Source: Acidobacteriaceae bacterium (GTDB lineage: Bacteria > Acidobacteriota > Terriglobia > Terriglobales > Acidobacteriaceae). Taken from it: a DNA stretch of 64,000 bases. Within the stretch, counting starts at the first letter, position 1. Each line of letters begins with the position of its first letter. This document shows positions 17,015 through 26,781 of the stretch, piece after piece. The notes below the pieces were generated by a model. That model saw only the letters and a program-made list of their open reading frames with translations. It was not told where the DNA came from and ran no database searches. The stretch covers positions 1-64,000 of the forward strand of contig JANXZM010000029.1 in assembly GCA_025355505.1 (NCBI GenBank), in the 5' to 3' direction. The position numbers and the translations under genes were made by a program.

Positions 17015-19846
17015 TCACGCCCCGCCAATTTCCTTCAGCACGGCGCTGCAGCGTTCGCACACCGTGGGATAGTTCTTGTCCTCGCCGACGTGGGTCGAGT
17101 AGTTCCAGCAGCGCTCGCACTTTTGACCTTCGGCTTTCTTGACCTCGACATGGACGCTGCCCGTGCCGTTCACAGCCCCTTGCGTCAGGCTGACGGACGA
17201 GACGATGAACAAGTATCGCAGTTGGCTTTCGTAGCGCGTTAAGACCGAATACAGCGGATCGGGAACTGTAACGAAGACTTCAGCTTCGAGGCCGCCGCCA
17301 ATCAGTTTGTTGTTGCGAGCTTCTTCGAGAGCCTTCAGCACTTCGTCCCGGACGGAGCGCAGCGTATTCCAATCGCTCTGTGGCGGAGAATCAACCGGCG
17401 CGGTGATTTCCCCGGTGATGTCGTTTGCGGTTGGGAAGTTCGAGAGATGGACGCTCGCAGCGCGGTTCTCGACCTTGGGCAAATACTGCCAGACCTCTTC
17501 GCAGGTAAACGACAGGATCGGCGCCAGCAAACCAGTCAGCGCCTCGCCGATGTGCCAGATCGCGGTCTGTGCCGAGCGGCGAGCCTCTGATTTCGGCGCG
17601 GAAATATACAGCCGGTCTTTGAGTACATCGAAGTAAAAAGCGCTTAAGTCCACAATGCAGAAATGATTCACGCGATGATAGATCTTGTGGAATGCGAACT
17701 CGTCGTATCCGTTGCCCACATCAGCCGCAAACGCGCTCGTCTGGCGCAGCATGTACTGATCGAGCTCGTCCAGCTTCTCGAAGGGAACCGCGTCTTTCAC
17801 CGGATCGAAATCGTAGAGATTGCTCAAAATGTAGCGAAATGTGTTGCGAATTTTTTTGTAGTTTTCGCCCACCCTCTGCATCAGCGCTTCCGAGCCGACC
17901 ACGTCTTCGCGGAAATCTACCGAAGCAGTCCACAGCCGCACGATCTCTCCCCCAAGCCGGTTGGCGATGTCCACCGGATCCACATCGTTGCCCCGCGACT
18001 TTGACATAGCCTGCCCTTTTTCGTCGAGCGTCCAGCCAGGCGTCACCACGCCGCGATACGGCGGCGTCGCGCGCGTGCCCATGGCGCAGAGCAGCGAAGA
18101 CTGAAACCAGCCCCGGTATTGATCGCCGCCTTCCAGATAGAGATCGCAAGGCCACGGATAATCAGGCTCGTCCGCAAGCAGCGCTAAGTAGCTCGCTCCC
18201 GATTCCAGCCAGACGTCGAAAATGTCGGTTTCCTTTTCGAACTTCCCGCCGCCGCAATGCGGGCATTTTGTCCCAGCGGGAACCATGCGATCGGACTCCG
18301 ATGTAAACCAGGCATCGGCACCCAAGCGGGCGAACAGTTCGACCACCTTCCGATGGATGGCGTGGTCGTTCAGCGGCTTGCCGCAGCCTTCGCACAGAAA
18401 CACGGCGATCGGTACGCCCCACACCCGCTGCCGCGAGATGCACCAGTCCGGGCGAGTGGAAATCATATTGGACAGGCGTTCTTCACCCCAGGCCGGATCC
18501 CATTTGACCTTCTTGATATCGCTCAGCGTTCGGGCGCGCAGCGTGTCTTCTTTTCCTTTGCCCCCGGGCATCGGCGTTTCCATCGAGATGAACCATTGCT
18601 CGGTGGCCCGGAAGATGATGGGATTATGGCAGCGCCAGCAGTGCGGATAAGAGTGCACGGTCGTTTCCGTGTGCAGCAGCGCACCCCGGCTTTTCACCAG
18701 ATCGATGATGGGCTGATTCGCGTCCCAAACACGCTTGCCGTTGTATTCCGGCAGGCCGTTGCGCAGGATGCCTTTTTCGTCCACATTGCTGGTGGCGTCC
18801 AGACCATACTTCATGCCCGTAACAAAGTCTTCCGCGCCGTGCGATGGCGCAGTGTGCACCACGCCGGTGCCGGTGTCCATGGTGACGTAGTCGGCCAGCA
18901 CCCCGAGCACCTTGCGGTCAAGGAACGGATGCTGGAAGTTCAGGCGCTCGAGCTTGCACCCGGGGAAGTGCGCGAGCTCGCGCGGGTCGGCAAGGCCGCA
19001 CTTCTCGGCGGCGTCTTTCGCAAGCTTGGAGGCAACCATGTAAACCTCGCCGCCGGATTCCAGCGCAACGTATTCTTCGTCGGGATGGAAGGCTACGGCC
19101 ATGGAAGCGGGCAACGTCCATGGAGTCGTTGTCCAGATGATCGTGGAAACTTTCTTGCCGGCCAGCGCGGCGTCAAGCCCCGCGGGATCGTCAAGCAGCC
19201 CGTACTTCACCCAGACAGTCGAGCTGGTGTGCTCTTCGTATTCCACTTCCGCCTCGGCCAGCGCGGTCTCGTCGTGCATGCACCAGTACACCGCCCGCAG
19301 TCCTTTATAGACGAATCCGTTCTCGTAAAAAGAAAAGAAAGTAGAGAGCACCACCGACTCATACTGCGGCGTCATCGTGGCGTACGGCTTGTCGAAGCGC
19401 CCGAAGACGCCAATGCGCTTGAACTGCTGGCGCTGCAGGTCGAGAAATTTCTGCGCGTATTTGCGGCACTCCGCGCGCACATCAGTGGGCCGCATCTGCA
19501 GCTTCTTGCCGCCCAGTTCTTTATCCACCTTGATTTCAATAGGCAAGCCGTGGCAGTCCCAGCCCGGGATGTACGGCGCATCGTATCCAGACATGGTTTT
19601 GGACTTGACGATGAAATCCTTGAGGCACTTGTTCATCGCCGTGCCCAGGTGGATCGGGCCGCTGGTGTAGGGAGGGCCATCGTGCAGGATGTACTTTTTC
19701 TTGCCCTTACTGGTTTGTCGGATGCGCTCGTACAGGCCCATCTGCTCCCAGCGCTCCAGCATTTTGGGCTCATTCTGCGGCAGGTTTGCCTTCATCGAGA
19801 AAGTCGTTTTGGGCAAATTGATGGTGGATTTCAGTTCCATCGGCAC
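17015..19846 (-). CDS. ileS: Isoleucyl-tRNA synthetase
   Basis: A 943-residue class I synthetase charging tRNA-Ile. The HIGH-type motif is in GPIHLGTAMNK (about residue 60). The editing domain has TTPWTLPAS. The KMSKS-type motif is AMSKSRGND. The C-terminal zinc ribbon shows CERCWNYS and CERCSAVL. Full length and intact. GTG at 19844-19846 has GGGAG about 10 bases upstream; an ATG two codons later is equally possible. The long open frame on the opposite strand (18257-19867) is a codon-bias shadow. Confidence 0.97.
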   Translation of the reverse strand: MPMELKSTINLPKTTFSMKANLPQNEPKMLERWEQMGLYERIRQTSKGKKKYILHDGPPYTSGPIHLGTAMNKCLKDFIVKSKTMSGYDAPYIPGWDCHGLPIEIKVDKELGGKKLQMRPTDVRAECRKYAQKFLDLQRQQFKRIGVFGRFDKPYATMTPQYESVVLSTFFSFYENGFVYKGLRAVYWCMHDETALAEAEVEYEEHTSSTVWVKYGLLDDPAGLDAALAGKKVSTIIWTTTPWTLPASMAVAFHPDEEYVALESGGEVYMVASKLAKDAAEKCGLADPRELAHFPGCKLERLNFQHPFLDRKVLGVLADYVTMDTGTGVVHTAPSHGAEDFVTGMKYGLDATSNVDEKGILRNGLPEYNGKRVWDANQPIIDLVKSRGALLHTETTVHSYPHCWRCHNPIIFRATEQWFISMETPMPGGKGKEDTLRARTLSDIKKVKWDPAWGEERLSNMISTRPDWCISRQRVWGVPIAVFLCEGCGKPLNDHAIHRKVVELFARLGADAWFTSESDRMVPAGTKCPHCGGGKFEKETDIFDVWLESGASYLALLADEPDYPWPCDLYLEGGDQYRGWFQSSLLCAMGTRATPPYRGVVTPGWTLDEKGQAMSKSRGNDVDPVDIANRLGGEIVRLWTASVDFREDVVGSEALMQRVGENYKKIRNTFRYILSNLYDFDPVKDAVPFEKLDELDQYMLRQTSAFAADVGNGYDEFAFHKIYHRVNHFCIVDLSAFYFDVLKDRLYISAPKSEARRSAQTAIWHIGEALTGLLAPILSFTCEEVWQYLPKVENRAASVHLSNFPTANDITGEITAPVDSPPQSDWNTLRSVRDEVLKALEEARNNKLIGGGLEAEVFVTVPDPLYSVLTRYESQLRYLFIVSSVSLTQGAVNGTGSVHVEVKKAEGQKCERCWNYSTHVGEDKNYPTVCERCSAVLKEIGGA

Positions 19847-20141
19847 TCGTTAGGTTCTCCCAACTGATTGAATCTTTTCATTATATAGCGAGCGCAAAAG
19901 GATGCGTCTATTAGGCCTGCCGCACTCGGAACGAATTCAAAAAGTACTGCTTCCAGTAACCAAAAAACGTGTACAATTTTTACTAGATCGAAGCCCGCGC
20001 GCATCAAACTGAATGGGAATCATTTGAACGGCAAGTTTCGTTCGTTTTGCAAGCATTGTTTCTTGCAAGCTTTGAGGAGCCTTGGCGCATCTAATTCACC
20101 GGCTCCACGTACCGTGAACTTGGGGTAGCGCTCGAGAAATT

Positions 20142-21140
20142 ATGCCGGAACTTGAAACACCGCACAATCCGTCGGCGCTGGCTCCAGAGCCCGAGTTGCA
20201 TCTTCTCCTGCTCAATCAGACTCTGGACGAGCCTCTCTGGAAATCCCTGTTCCGCAACATTGACGACTTCTTCTTTCCCAAAAAACTCCCCCCCCTCGTT
20301 CTGACCTCGAAGCCCGTCCCGGTGCGCGACATCTGGGGCTTCTACGACTACAAGGGACGCGGAGCTTTTGGCTCAACTGTCATTCACGTACTGGGATTGG
20401 CCCTTATCATTGCTGGCGCCTACCTCGGACGCAATATCGTTGTAAACAAGCTGCAACCAACTGTCGAGTTAATCATGCCCGATGACATGCCCGTTCTCCC
20501 GGTATCCAAGTCGGTGAGCGGCGGCGGCGGTGGTGGCGGCGATCGCGACAAACTACAGGCATCGCAGGGACGTTTGCCCAAGCAGTCCATGCAGCAGATC
20601 GCTCCGCCCATGGCTGTAGTCCGCAACCTCGATCCTAAACTCCCAGTTCCCCCAACCATCGTGGTTCCCCCCGAGGTTCACCTGCCCCAACCCAACATGC
20701 CCGACCTGGGCAATCCGCTTTCGCATCTCCCGTCCGTGCCTTCCAATGGAACTGGCTATGGCGGCGGCATTGGCTCCGGTAGCGGTGGCGGCGTCGGTTC
20801 GGGCGATGGCCCCGGATTCGGTCCCGGTCACGGCGGCGGCACCGGAGGTGGAGCGTTCCGCGTTGGCGGCGGCGTTTCCGCTCCCAAAGCGATTTATTCA
20901 CCGGACCCTGAGTACTCCGAGGAAGCCCGCAAAGTTAAGCACATGGGCACCGTCGTTCTGTGGCTGGTGGTCGGTCCCGACGGTAAGCCGCGCGACATCC
21001 GAGTGCTTCGAACTTTGGGATTAGGTTTGGACGAAAAAGCCATGGAAGCGGTGAAAAACTGGCGCTTCGAGCCGGCCATGAAAGATGGCAAGCCAGTAGC
21101 CGTGCAGATTAACGTCGAAGTCAATTTCCATTTGTACTGA
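20142..21140 (+). CDS. TonB-family energy transducer
   Basis: A 332-residue protein with a cytosolic N-terminus, one membrane helix near residues 83-105 (VIHVLGLALIIAGAYL), a proline- and glycine-rich periplasmic linker (about 115-245), and a C-terminal TonB domain (about 250-332: PDPEYSEEARKVKHMGTVVL to NWRFEPAMKDGKPV). It couples the proton-motive force to outer-membrane receptors. No ExbB/ExbD genes or receptors are nearby. The roughly 100-residue cytosolic stretch before the membrane helix is longer than in classical TonB. It is divergent from ileS across a 295-bp promoter region. Confidence 0.88.
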   Translation: MPELETPHNPSALAPEPELHLLLLNQTLDEPLWKSLFRNIDDFFFPKKLPPLVLTSKPVPVRDIWGFYDYKGRGAFGSTVIHVLGLALIIAGAYLGRNIVVNKLQPTVELIMPDDMPVLPVSKSVSGGGGGGGDRDKLQASQGRLPKQSMQQIAPPMAVVRNLDPKLPVPPTIVVPPEVHLPQPNMPDLGNPLSHLPSVPSNGTGYGGGIGSGSGGGVGSGDGPGFGPGHGGGTGGGAFRVGGGVSAPKAIYSPDPEYSEEARKVKHMGTVVLWLVVGPDGKPRDIRVLRTLGLGLDEKAMEAVKNWRFEPAMKDGKPVAVQINVEVNFHLY

Positions 21141-21239
21141 GCCGGCTGTACCCCAAAAATTTGGCAGCCCAGAAAGCGGCCGTTTTTGTTTCAGTGCGGC
21201 GACGGGCGTCCCCAGCCGTCCGCAACACCGCTGCCCCGC

Positions 21240-22091
21240 CTATTCCTTCAAATCCACATGCAACACTTCTTCCACCGGAAGCCCCAAAAACCGCGTACCC
21301 ATCTTCCTGAATTTCTCCGCCGAATCCGTCGCAAAAAACTTGAGCACGGGAACCCCTCTCCGCTCGCTCTTCGCTTCAGCGGAAGGCCGCAGCGCTTCGA
21401 TCTGCAGCTGTCGCGCCACTGCCCGCGCCGTCGACTCGGCCGAGTCAACGATCGCCATGTGCTCCGGCGCCACTCGCCGCAGCAGCGGCTTGATCAGCGG
21501 ATAATGTGTGCAGCCCAGCACCAGCACATCCGCATCGCGCGCGTCGTCCGAGAACGCTTCCGCCAAATAAATTCTTGCCACCTGCTCGGTCACCGCATGT
21601 TCCACCCAACCCTCTTCGACCAGCGGCACAAACAGCGGACAAGCCTTCTCCCGCACCTCCACTTTTAGGCCTTCGAGCGCCCGCCGGTAGGCATGGCTGG
21701 CCATCGTCGCCTCCGTGCCAATCACAACCACCTTCCCAGTCCGGCTGGCCGCCGCCGCCGCCGCCGCTCCCGGTTCAACCACCCCAATCACTTCCACTCC
21801 CGCCGCCGCTTTGATCTCCTTCAGCGCCAAAGCCGTTGCCGTGTTGCACGCGATCACCAGCAACTCCGCTCCCTCATCCTGCAAATAGCGCACCGCCCCC
21901 ACCGCGTAATGCGCCACCGTGGCCGCCGACTTCGATCCGTAAGGCAGGCGAGCCGTGTCGCCGAAGTAGAGATAGTCGGCATCTGGAATTCGCTCGACCA
22001 GCGCACGCAGTACCGTCAGCCCGCCCACGCCGGAGTCAAACACGCCGATCTTTGGCCTGAGCGGCGTGCGCGGCCTGCTTGAATTGGGCAC
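21240..22091 (-). CDS. murI: Glutamate racemase
   Basis: A 283-residue cofactor-independent racemase making D-glutamate for peptidoglycan. The two catalytic cysteine motifs are present: VIACNTATALAL and LVLGCTHYPLIKP. The N-terminal IGVFDSGVGGLTVLRAL and YFGDTARLPYGSKS are diagnostic. The start is GTG at 22089-22091. The DUF4242-type gene ends 12 bp upstream on the same strand. Confidence 0.96.
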   Translation of the reverse strand: MPNSSRPRTPLRPKIGVFDSGVGGLTVLRALVERIPDADYLYFGDTARLPYGSKSAATVAHYAVGAVRYLQDEGAELLVIACNTATALALKEIKAAAGVEVIGVVEPGAAAAAAASRTGKVVVIGTEATMASHAYRRALEGLKVEVREKACPLFVPLVEEGWVEHAVTEQVARIYLAEAFSDDARDADVLVLGCTHYPLIKPLLRRVAPEHMAIVDSAESTARAVARQLQIEALRPSAEAKSERRGVPVLKFFATDSAEKFRKMGTRFLGLPVEEVLHVDLKE

Positions 22092-22103
22092 AGTGGTCAG
22101 ACT

Positions 22104-22379
22104 TCAACCTTCCGCGGTGGCTGGACTAATGACCGACCGGATTGCGGAAATGCGATTTGCCGGAAAACCTCCCTGGCGGGCATGTTCGCGGACCATCTCT
22201 TCATTCGGGGCGATGTAGATGCAGTAGATCTTGTCGTCGGTGACGAAACTTTCAAGCCACTGCACCTGTGGGCCAAGCTTCTGGAGAACGCCGCAGGATT
22301 TCTGCGAGATGCCCTGGAGTTCCTGCGGCGTAAGTTTCCCGGCATTGGGAATCTCGCGCTCGATGACATATTTCGGCAT
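22104..22379 (-). CDS. DUF4242 family small protein
   Basis: A 91-residue cytosolic protein of the DUF4242/SCO4226 type, a ferredoxin-like dimeric fold. Typical features are the N-terminal YVIEREIPNAGKL, the central CGVLQKLGPQVQWLESFVT, and IYCIYIAPNEEMVREHARQG. The Streptomyces homologue binds nickel; that role is not established here. The ATG is followed immediately by the family consensus. It is probably co-transcribed with murI. Confidence 0.8.
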   Translation of the reverse strand: MPKYVIEREIPNAGKLTPQELQGISQKSCGVLQKLGPQVQWLESFVTDDKIYCIYIAPNEEMVREHARQGGFPANRISAIRSVISPATAEG

Positions 22380-22493
22380 GGTGAGCCCCTTCTGTGATTT
22401 CTGGATGCTGCAACTCTGAACCCGGATTCTAGCACTGCTCGAAGTTCCGTTCGAGGCGTGTACCGCATAGTTCGAAATATAGTTTCGCAGTCT

Positions 22494-22817
22494 GCCTGTG
22501 GAGACATCCTCCTGTCAAATCCTGCCGGTGGAGCGCCGGGCGTCCCCGCCCGGCCACCTCGAATCTGGACGGGCGAGACGCACGTCACTCCACAGTATCA
22601 ACGCGCGTCCACGCCCCCAGTTGCCTGACCCAACCGCCTCCCGTTATCCTTGTGTGCCTGTGGAGACATCCTCCTGTCAAATCCTGCCGATGGAGCGCCG
22701 GGCGTCCCCGCCCGGCCACCTCGAATCTGGACGGGCGAGACGCACGTCACTCCACAGTATCAACACGCGTCCACGCCCCCAGTTGCCTGACCCAACCGCC
22801 TCCCGTTATCCTTGTCT
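22494..22817. repeat. Tandem duplication of a 162-bp unit upstream of ftcD
   Basis: Positions 22494-22655 and 22656-22817 are two head-to-tail copies of a 162-bp unit that differ at only a few bases. Each contains the dispersed 20-bp GC-rich repeat. The second copy ends three bases before the ftcD ATG, so the leader and probably the promoter of ftcD lie within the duplication. The rest of the gap 22380-22493 shows no gene. Confidence 0.92.
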
Positions 22818-22820
22818 GCC

Positions 22821-24326
22821 ATGCCCAGCACTCTAGTAGAATGCGTCCCCAATTTTTCCGAAGGCCGCGATCAGGCCAAAGTCGATGCCATTGTCGAAGC
22901 CATGAATATCCCCGGCGTCTATCTCCTGGACCAAAAGATGGATTCCGACCACAACCGCTGCGTAATCACTCTCGTAGGCGACCGCGATGCCATTCAGGAA
23001 GCCGTCATTCGCGGAGTAGGGAAGGCCGCCGAGTTGATCGACCTCACCAAACATCAAGGCGCGCACCCCCGCATGGGCGCCGCCGATGTCATCCCCTTTA
23101 TCCCCATTGAAGGCGTCACCATCGAAGACTGCGTAGCCATGGCCCGCCGCGTAGGAGCAGAGATAAGCAAGCGCTTCCAGATCCCGGTTTATCTTTATGA
23201 AGCCGCCGCCACCACGCCCGAGCGCCAGAATCTGGAAAACATTCGTCGCGGTCAGTTCGAAGGCATCCGCGCCGACATAGCAACCAATCCCGCCCGCAAG
23301 CCCGATTTCGGCGGGCCCCAAGTCCATCCCACCGCCGGAGCAACCGTAGTAGGAGCGCGCAAAGCCCTGGTAGCCTACAACGTATTTCTGAACACCCCTG
23401 ACGTTGACATCGCAAAAAAAATCGCGAAAGCCGTCCGCTTTTCCAGTGGCGGCCTGCGCTTCGTCAAGGGCGCCGGATTCCTCGTCCGCGGCATGGCCCA
23501 GGTCTCCATGAACCTCACCGACTTCGAGCAGACCCCCGTGCACCGCGTCTTCGAATTCGTAAAACGCGAAGCCCACCGCTACGGAGTCATCCCCGTCTCC
23601 AGCGAGATCGTAGGCCTGATTCCAAAGAAGGCGCTAGAGCAGGCTGCGGAATGGTTTCTGCAAGTAGAAAATTTCGATTCCTCGCTGATTCTAGAAAACC
23701 GCCTGACCGCGGTGATGACCGGCAAGATGGCCATAGGCAACAGGAACGCCGGCCTGCGCGCCGGAGTCGAGCCCTTCATCGAACAACTAGCCGCTCCCAC
23801 CGCCACTCCCGGAGGAGGCAGCGCCGCCGCCGCCGCCGGTGCCATGGCCGCCGCACTAGCAGCCATGGTAGCGTCCATGTCGCGCGGCAAGAAAGCATAC
23901 GCGCAATACGAAAGCCAGCTCAGCGAAGCGATTGCCAAACTAAGCCAGCTTCGCGAGGAACTTAAGTCCGCAATCGACGCCGACGCCGAGTCTTACAACG
24001 TAGTCATGAAGGCCTACAAGTCGGCGAAGGAAAGTTCAGATGGCGAAGCCGCGATCAGCTCCGCTCTAAAGCAAGCAACCAGCGTCCCTCTAGGAGTCGC
24101 CGAAAAAGTAGTCGAGGTGGCCGAGATTGCAACCCGGCTAAAGCCGATCACCAACCCGAACATGAAGTCCGATCTAACCACCGCCATCGCCCTGGCAAAA
24201 GCCGCGCTCGAAGGCGCGCTCGCCAACGTCGAGATCAACCTCGACTCGCTAAAAAACGATTCGCCGAAGGATGAGACATTCGTCAACGAGACCAGGAAGC
24301 AAGCAGCGACGTTAAGGCGTGTGTGA
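22821..24326 (+). CDS. ftcD: Glutamate formimidoyltransferase-cyclodeaminase fusion
   Basis: A 501-residue bifunctional enzyme of histidine degradation and folate metabolism. It moves the formimino group from formiminoglutamate to tetrahydrofolate and then deaminates it to methenyl-THF. The N-terminal transferase (about 1-300) begins LVECVPNFSEGRD and has HQGAHPRMGAADVIPFIP. The C-terminal cyclodeaminase (about 310-500) has APTATPGGGSAAAAAGAMAA. I start at ATG 22821; an upstream TTG at 22812 lies inside the tandem repeat. No other hut genes are nearby. Confidence 0.95.
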   Translation: MPSTLVECVPNFSEGRDQAKVDAIVEAMNIPGVYLLDQKMDSDHNRCVITLVGDRDAIQEAVIRGVGKAAELIDLTKHQGAHPRMGAADVIPFIPIEGVTIEDCVAMARRVGAEISKRFQIPVYLYEAAATTPERQNLENIRRGQFEGIRADIATNPARKPDFGGPQVHPTAGATVVGARKALVAYNVFLNTPDVDIAKKIAKAVRFSSGGLRFVKGAGFLVRGMAQVSMNLTDFEQTPVHRVFEFVKREAHRYGVIPVSSEIVGLIPKKALEQAAEWFLQVENFDSSLILENRLTAVMTGKMAIGNRNAGLRAGVEPFIEQLAAPTATPGGGSAAAAAGAMAAALAAMVASMSRGKKAYAQYESQLSEAIAKLSQLREELKSAIDADAESYNVVMKAYKSAKESSDGEAAISSALKQATSVPLGVAEKVVEVAEIATRLKPITNPNMKSDLTTAIALAKAALEGALANVEINLDSLKNDSPKDETFVNETRKQAATLRRV

Positions 24327-24497
24327 GAACTCGTTTTCGGGCAATCCGCCAACGAAATGTCGGACAATTCAGCCCCGTAGGGACAACCGAGTTCTCACGC
24401 ACATCCAACAATGGCTATGTTTCACCAACAACCACATAGCTTCCGGCTTGCCGACAAACCGGGAGTGATCGCCTTGTGGCTCGAATTGAGATGCTGA

Positions 24498-24854
24498 ATG
24501 TGGCCACTCCTGGCTGTAAATATGGTACTCAGGATCCCGATTAAAGACGATGGGACGGCAGGTGAACCTGTGGCGCTGCCTTACGGGTATTCGGCATTCG
24601 ATGGCATCGAGGTGGACGGCAAAGGCAACATCTACGTGTCCGAGATTTTGCTAAACCAGATCTGGGTCCTTTCGCCGGATGGCTCCCAGCGCATCCTGAT
24701 CGCCAATAAGCAGAACGCGCCCCTGGATAACAACACCAGCCTGGTTTTAAAAGGGGATGTTCTTTGCACAGCGAACCTCGGCTTCGTCCACGCGAAACCC
24801 GACGAGGCTGACCGTACGCTGGTCTGCATGAAGGGTTTCCCTCTGCCGAAATAG
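24498..24854 (+). pseudogene. Fragment of an SMP-30/NHL-type beta-propeller
   Basis: A 118-residue open stretch whose middle (YSAFDGIEVDGKGNIYVSEI and WVLSPDGSQRILIAN) resembles one or two blades of a gluconolactonase-like propeller, and whose end resembles the last blade. Full-length relatives are about 300-350 residues, and no signal peptide or upstream blades are seen in any frame. It is most likely the 3' remnant of a decayed gene. Confidence 0.5.
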
Positions 24855-24891
24855 CGGTCAGGCCCTCAAGATACCAGCTGCGTCCGGCATG

Positions 24892-25659
24892 TCATCGGAT
24901 CGCATAACCGCCATCGACACGAATCGTAGTACCGGTAACGAAGTCCGAACCCCGCGAGGCCAGGTACACAGCCGTTCCGGCAAGTTCCTCCGGTTGACCC
25001 CATCGACCGGCGGGAGTCCGCGCAAGAATTTCGTCGTTCAAGGGCATCGTGCGTACAGGCGCCGTCATGTCCGTTTCAATCCACCCCGGCGCGATCGCAT
25101 TGACTTGAATGTTGTAAGGGGCGAGCTCAATGGCCATGGACTTGGTCAGCTGGACGATCGCTCCTTTCGCTGCGCTGTAAGAGGGGACGAGCCCAGATCC
25201 AAAGAACGAGTACATACTGCCAATGTTAATGATCTTTCCACCTTTACGACTAAGCATCGATCTGGCTGCGAGCTTCGAAAGCAGGAAAACTGCATTGAGT
25301 TGCGTCTCGATGACGTTGTCCCAATCTTCAGATTTTTCCTGCAATACACCGCCGCTCAGCGACACGTTGCCGGCATTGTTTACCAGGATACCTATGCCAC
25401 CGAGCTCGCTCTCGACCTGGTTCAGCGCGGGCTCCAATCCGGCGCGATTGGTCACATCAACCCTCACGGCAACCGATGGAACACCGATTGCCTTCAATTC
25501 GGAAAGCACCCGCTGGTTCTTTTCCTCGTTTCGTCCAAACACTGCGACGGCAGCCCCGGCTTCGGCCAATCCGAGCGCAATGCCGCGACCAATTCCGCCA
25601 TTACCACCAGTCACGACAGCCACCCTGCCGGTTAAGTCAAATAGTGCAGGCGTTTTCAT
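24892..25659 (-). CDS. SDR-family oxidoreductase
   Basis: A 255-residue short-chain dehydrogenase. It has the cofactor motif TGGNGGIGRGIA, NNAGNVSL, and the catalytic YSAAKGAIVQ (Tyr-x3-Lys) with an upstream Ser in IGSMYSFFGSG. It most resembles 2-deoxy-D-gluconate or gluconate 5-dehydrogenase-like SDRs (ALFDLTGRVAVVTGG start). The ATG at 25657-25659 is preceded by GGGGGAG with 7-base spacing. It is followed by another SDR gene upstream on the same strand with a 57-bp gap, suggesting one transcript. Substrate unknown. Confidence 0.88.
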   Translation of the reverse strand: MKTPALFDLTGRVAVVTGGNGGIGRGIALGLAEAGAAVAVFGRNEEKNQRVLSELKAIGVPSVAVRVDVTNRAGLEPALNQVESELGGIGILVNNAGNVSLSGGVLQEKSEDWDNVIETQLNAVFLLSKLAARSMLSRKGGKIINIGSMYSFFGSGLVPSYSAAKGAIVQLTKSMAIELAPYNIQVNAIAPGWIETDMTAPVRTMPLNDEILARTPAGRWGQPEELAGTAVYLASRGSDFVTGTTIRVDGGYAIR

Positions 25660-25716
25660 CAAGCGCTCCCCCTTCAAAAACCCACGAACAGGATTGATGC
25701 TGCGTAATAATCCAAG

Positions 25717-26487
25717 TCAGATCGTCAGACTGAACCCTCCATCGGGTGTCAGCGTGGTGCCCGAGATGTAGCTAGCCTCGTCCGAGCACAGGAAGACTAT
25801 AGTTTGGGCGATCTCTTCCGGGCGGCCTGCGCGCCGCGTATGAACATCTTGTAGCAGAACCTTATCGAAAATCTCGTTGCCGACCAGCCCGCGTAGTCGG
25901 TGATGCATCGGCGTATCGATGAATCCTGGACACACCAGGTTGACCCGGATTCCCTGCGGCGCCAGTTCCGCGGAAACACTCGTAGTCAGGCCAATCTGTC
26001 CATGCTTCGAGGCGACGTACGCCGAAGCGGTGGGGAAGCCGAGAAAAGAGTTTACAGAACCGACGTTGACGATTGCTCCGCCATGTCCGCCCGCAAGCAT
26101 GGCTCGGGCCTCGTGCTGCAAACACAGAAAGGTGCCCTTCAGGTTCGTGTCGAGAACTCGATCCCATTCCTGCTCGGGTAGATCCGTGATGCCTGCGAGC
26201 TTCCCCTCAATGCCAGCGTTGTTCACCGCGTAGTCGAGCCCGCCAAATGTCTCAATCGCATGTGCCACCATACGTTCGACATCCTTGGCGATGGCGACAT
26301 CCGTGACCACGAAGCTTGCTCTCCCTCCCCGCGACTCGATCTCACTCGTGAGCGTCGCCAACTCATGTTCGCGCCGCGCCGCAAGAACTACCTTGGCGCC
26401 TCGCGCCGCGAACGCCTCAGCTGTCGCCCGGCCAATCCCACTGCTCGCTCCCGTGATCAGAGCTACTTTGTCATTCATATCTGACAT
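25717..26487 (-). CDS. SDR-family oxidoreductase
   Basis: A 256-residue classical short-chain dehydrogenase: GASSGIGRATAEAF for cofactor binding, NNAGIEGKLAG, Ser in VGSVNSFLGFP, and the active-site YVASKHGQIGL. The C-terminus (SGTTLTPDGGFSLTI) is typical of glucose-1-dehydrogenase-like members. The ATG at 26485-26487 has GGGAGG six bases upstream. It lies upstream of the second SDR gene. Substrate unknown. Confidence 0.88.
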   Translation of the reverse strand: MSDMNDKVALITGASSGIGRATAEAFAARGAKVVLAARREHELATLTSEIESRGGRASFVVTDVAIAKDVERMVAHAIETFGGLDYAVNNAGIEGKLAGITDLPEQEWDRVLDTNLKGTFLCLQHEARAMLAGGHGGAIVNVGSVNSFLGFPTASAYVASKHGQIGLTTSVSAELAPQGIRVNLVCPGFIDTPMHHRLRGLVGNEIFDKVLLQDVHTRRAGRPEEIAQTIVFLCSDEASYISGTTLTPDGGFSLTI

Positions 26488-26718
26488 CCAGGTCCTCCCG
26501 GGTCGCAATCGCGATGTTTTTCCGTTGCGCTGTAGGATTGCGATTATAGCGAAGAGGGCGACTGTTGGAGTCTTGCGATATCGGCCTTACCGTCGATACG
26601 TCCCGGCTTAGTCGGCTCGTGTTTGCCGATCGTGTCCGTTCCGGTCGGATTACGGGCACACCGGATGGAATCCGCCTTCGACGAAAACTGATTTCAAAAG
26701 CACCCGATGGGGATAGAG

Positions 26719-26732
26719 TTGCGCTAAACAGG
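26719..26732. repeat. 14-bp direct repeat, left copy
   Basis: TTGCGCTAAACAGG is repeated exactly at 28849-28862, bracketing the IS1595-type unit. It is probably the target-site duplication, although IS1595 elements usually make about 8 bp. Confidence 0.7.
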
Positions 26733-26781
26733 GTGTTTATATACTTGGCTCACATGTATAATCTTGCTTGCCGTGACAGGG

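Noticed and set aside
18257-19867. 536-residue open frame opposite ileS
   Set aside because: It lies antiparallel within an intact ileS, has no domain logic and reflects the GC-rich third-position bias.
24327-24497. Upstream blades of the SMP-30 fragment or a separate gene
   Set aside because: No frame continues the propeller sequence and no start or ribosome-binding site is visible.
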